Assembly: GCF_027924405.1 (NCBI RefSeq)
Contig: NZ_AP026978.1
Span: 3,348,001-3,412,000, forward strand
Source of the DNA: Nocardia sputorum
GTDB taxonomy: Bacteria > Actinomycetota > Actinomycetes > Mycobacteriales > Mycobacteriaceae
Direction: 5' to 3'
DNA: 64,000 bases
The notes beneath the pieces are model-generated. The model was given only the letters and a program-made list of their open reading frames with translations. It was not told the origin of the DNA and ran no database searches. Positions 63,955-64,000 of the stretch are shown piece by piece. The position numbers and the translations under genes are program-made. The stretch's first letter is position 1; every line of letters begins with the position of its first letter.

Positions 63955-64000
63955 CGAAAAATGCAGCGACCTACTCGTAGCGCTGTGAAGATAGCGATAG

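Noticed and set aside
1..64000. CRISPR arrays, tRNA and rRNA genes
   Set aside because: Reading both strands I saw no regularly spaced repeats, no tRNA cloverleaf I could support and no rRNA-like blocks.

Overview
The window is high-GC actinobacterial DNA. KshA- and HsaA-like proteins resembling mycobacterial homologues, F420-type (LLM) oxidoreductases, an ImuA'-like remnant and long GC-rich shadow ORFs suggest the Mycobacteriales, most likely a Nocardia- or Rhodococcus-like soil actinomycete. I saw no rRNA, tRNA or CRISPR array.

Region 1 (about 1-29,500) is a catabolic cluster for a steroid-like polycyclic compound. It encodes two KstD-type FAD dehydrogenases, a Rieske oxygenase that aligns closely with KshA (3-ketosteroid 9alpha-hydroxylase), an HsaA-type flavin monooxygenase, three SDR dehydrogenases, a VOC protein, a P450, two LLM oxidoreductases, a MaoC-type hydratase, two hotdog thioesterases, SnoaL-like proteins, three MFS transporters, a TetR regulator and an IclR regulator. 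It also holds a DegT/DnrJ-fold protein whose PLP lysine is replaced by histidine, as in sugar 3-dehydrases. HsaB, HsaC, HsaD and KshB are not in the window. Almost every transcription unit is preceded by a 17-bp near-palindrome (TGTCCRCTSAGYGGACA), which defines a local regulon. A second palindrome (TGTCAGAATATGACA) lies in front of both the tetR and the iclR gene, suggesting a regulatory cascade.

Region 2 (about 29,500-47,250) is a gene graveyard: truncated or frameshifted fragments (IS256, IS21, IS110, IS630 and IS3 transposases, ImuA', aldehyde dehydrogenase, P450, DUF4345, serine recombinase) among a few intact genes (Imm10-like protein, AraC regulator, CAP protein, YoaK/DUF1275 protein, an alpha/beta hydrolase with a late nonsense codon).

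Region 3 (47,283-60,461) is a complete type 1-like BREX phage-defence operon: brxA-brxB-brxC-pglX-(78-aa ORF)-pglZ-brxL. Most neighbouring genes overlap or nearly touch. Two points are unusual. The small ORF is coupled at both ends between pglX and pglZ. BrxL ends in a domain resembling the MITD1 C-terminal (MIT_C, phospholipase-D-like) domain instead of the Lon-like domain of the E. coli protein. The central, probably target-recognising part of pglX has visibly lower GC.

Region 4 (60,445-64,000) begins with two nested IS3-family elements. The outer, IS407-like element (60,445-63,056; 4-bp target duplication GAGG) inserted into the last codons of brxL and rewrote its C-terminus. The inner element (60,828-62,213; 3-bp duplication ATG) is intact and sits inside the outer transposase gene. 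A probable native brxL terminator and two hypothetical ORFs follow.
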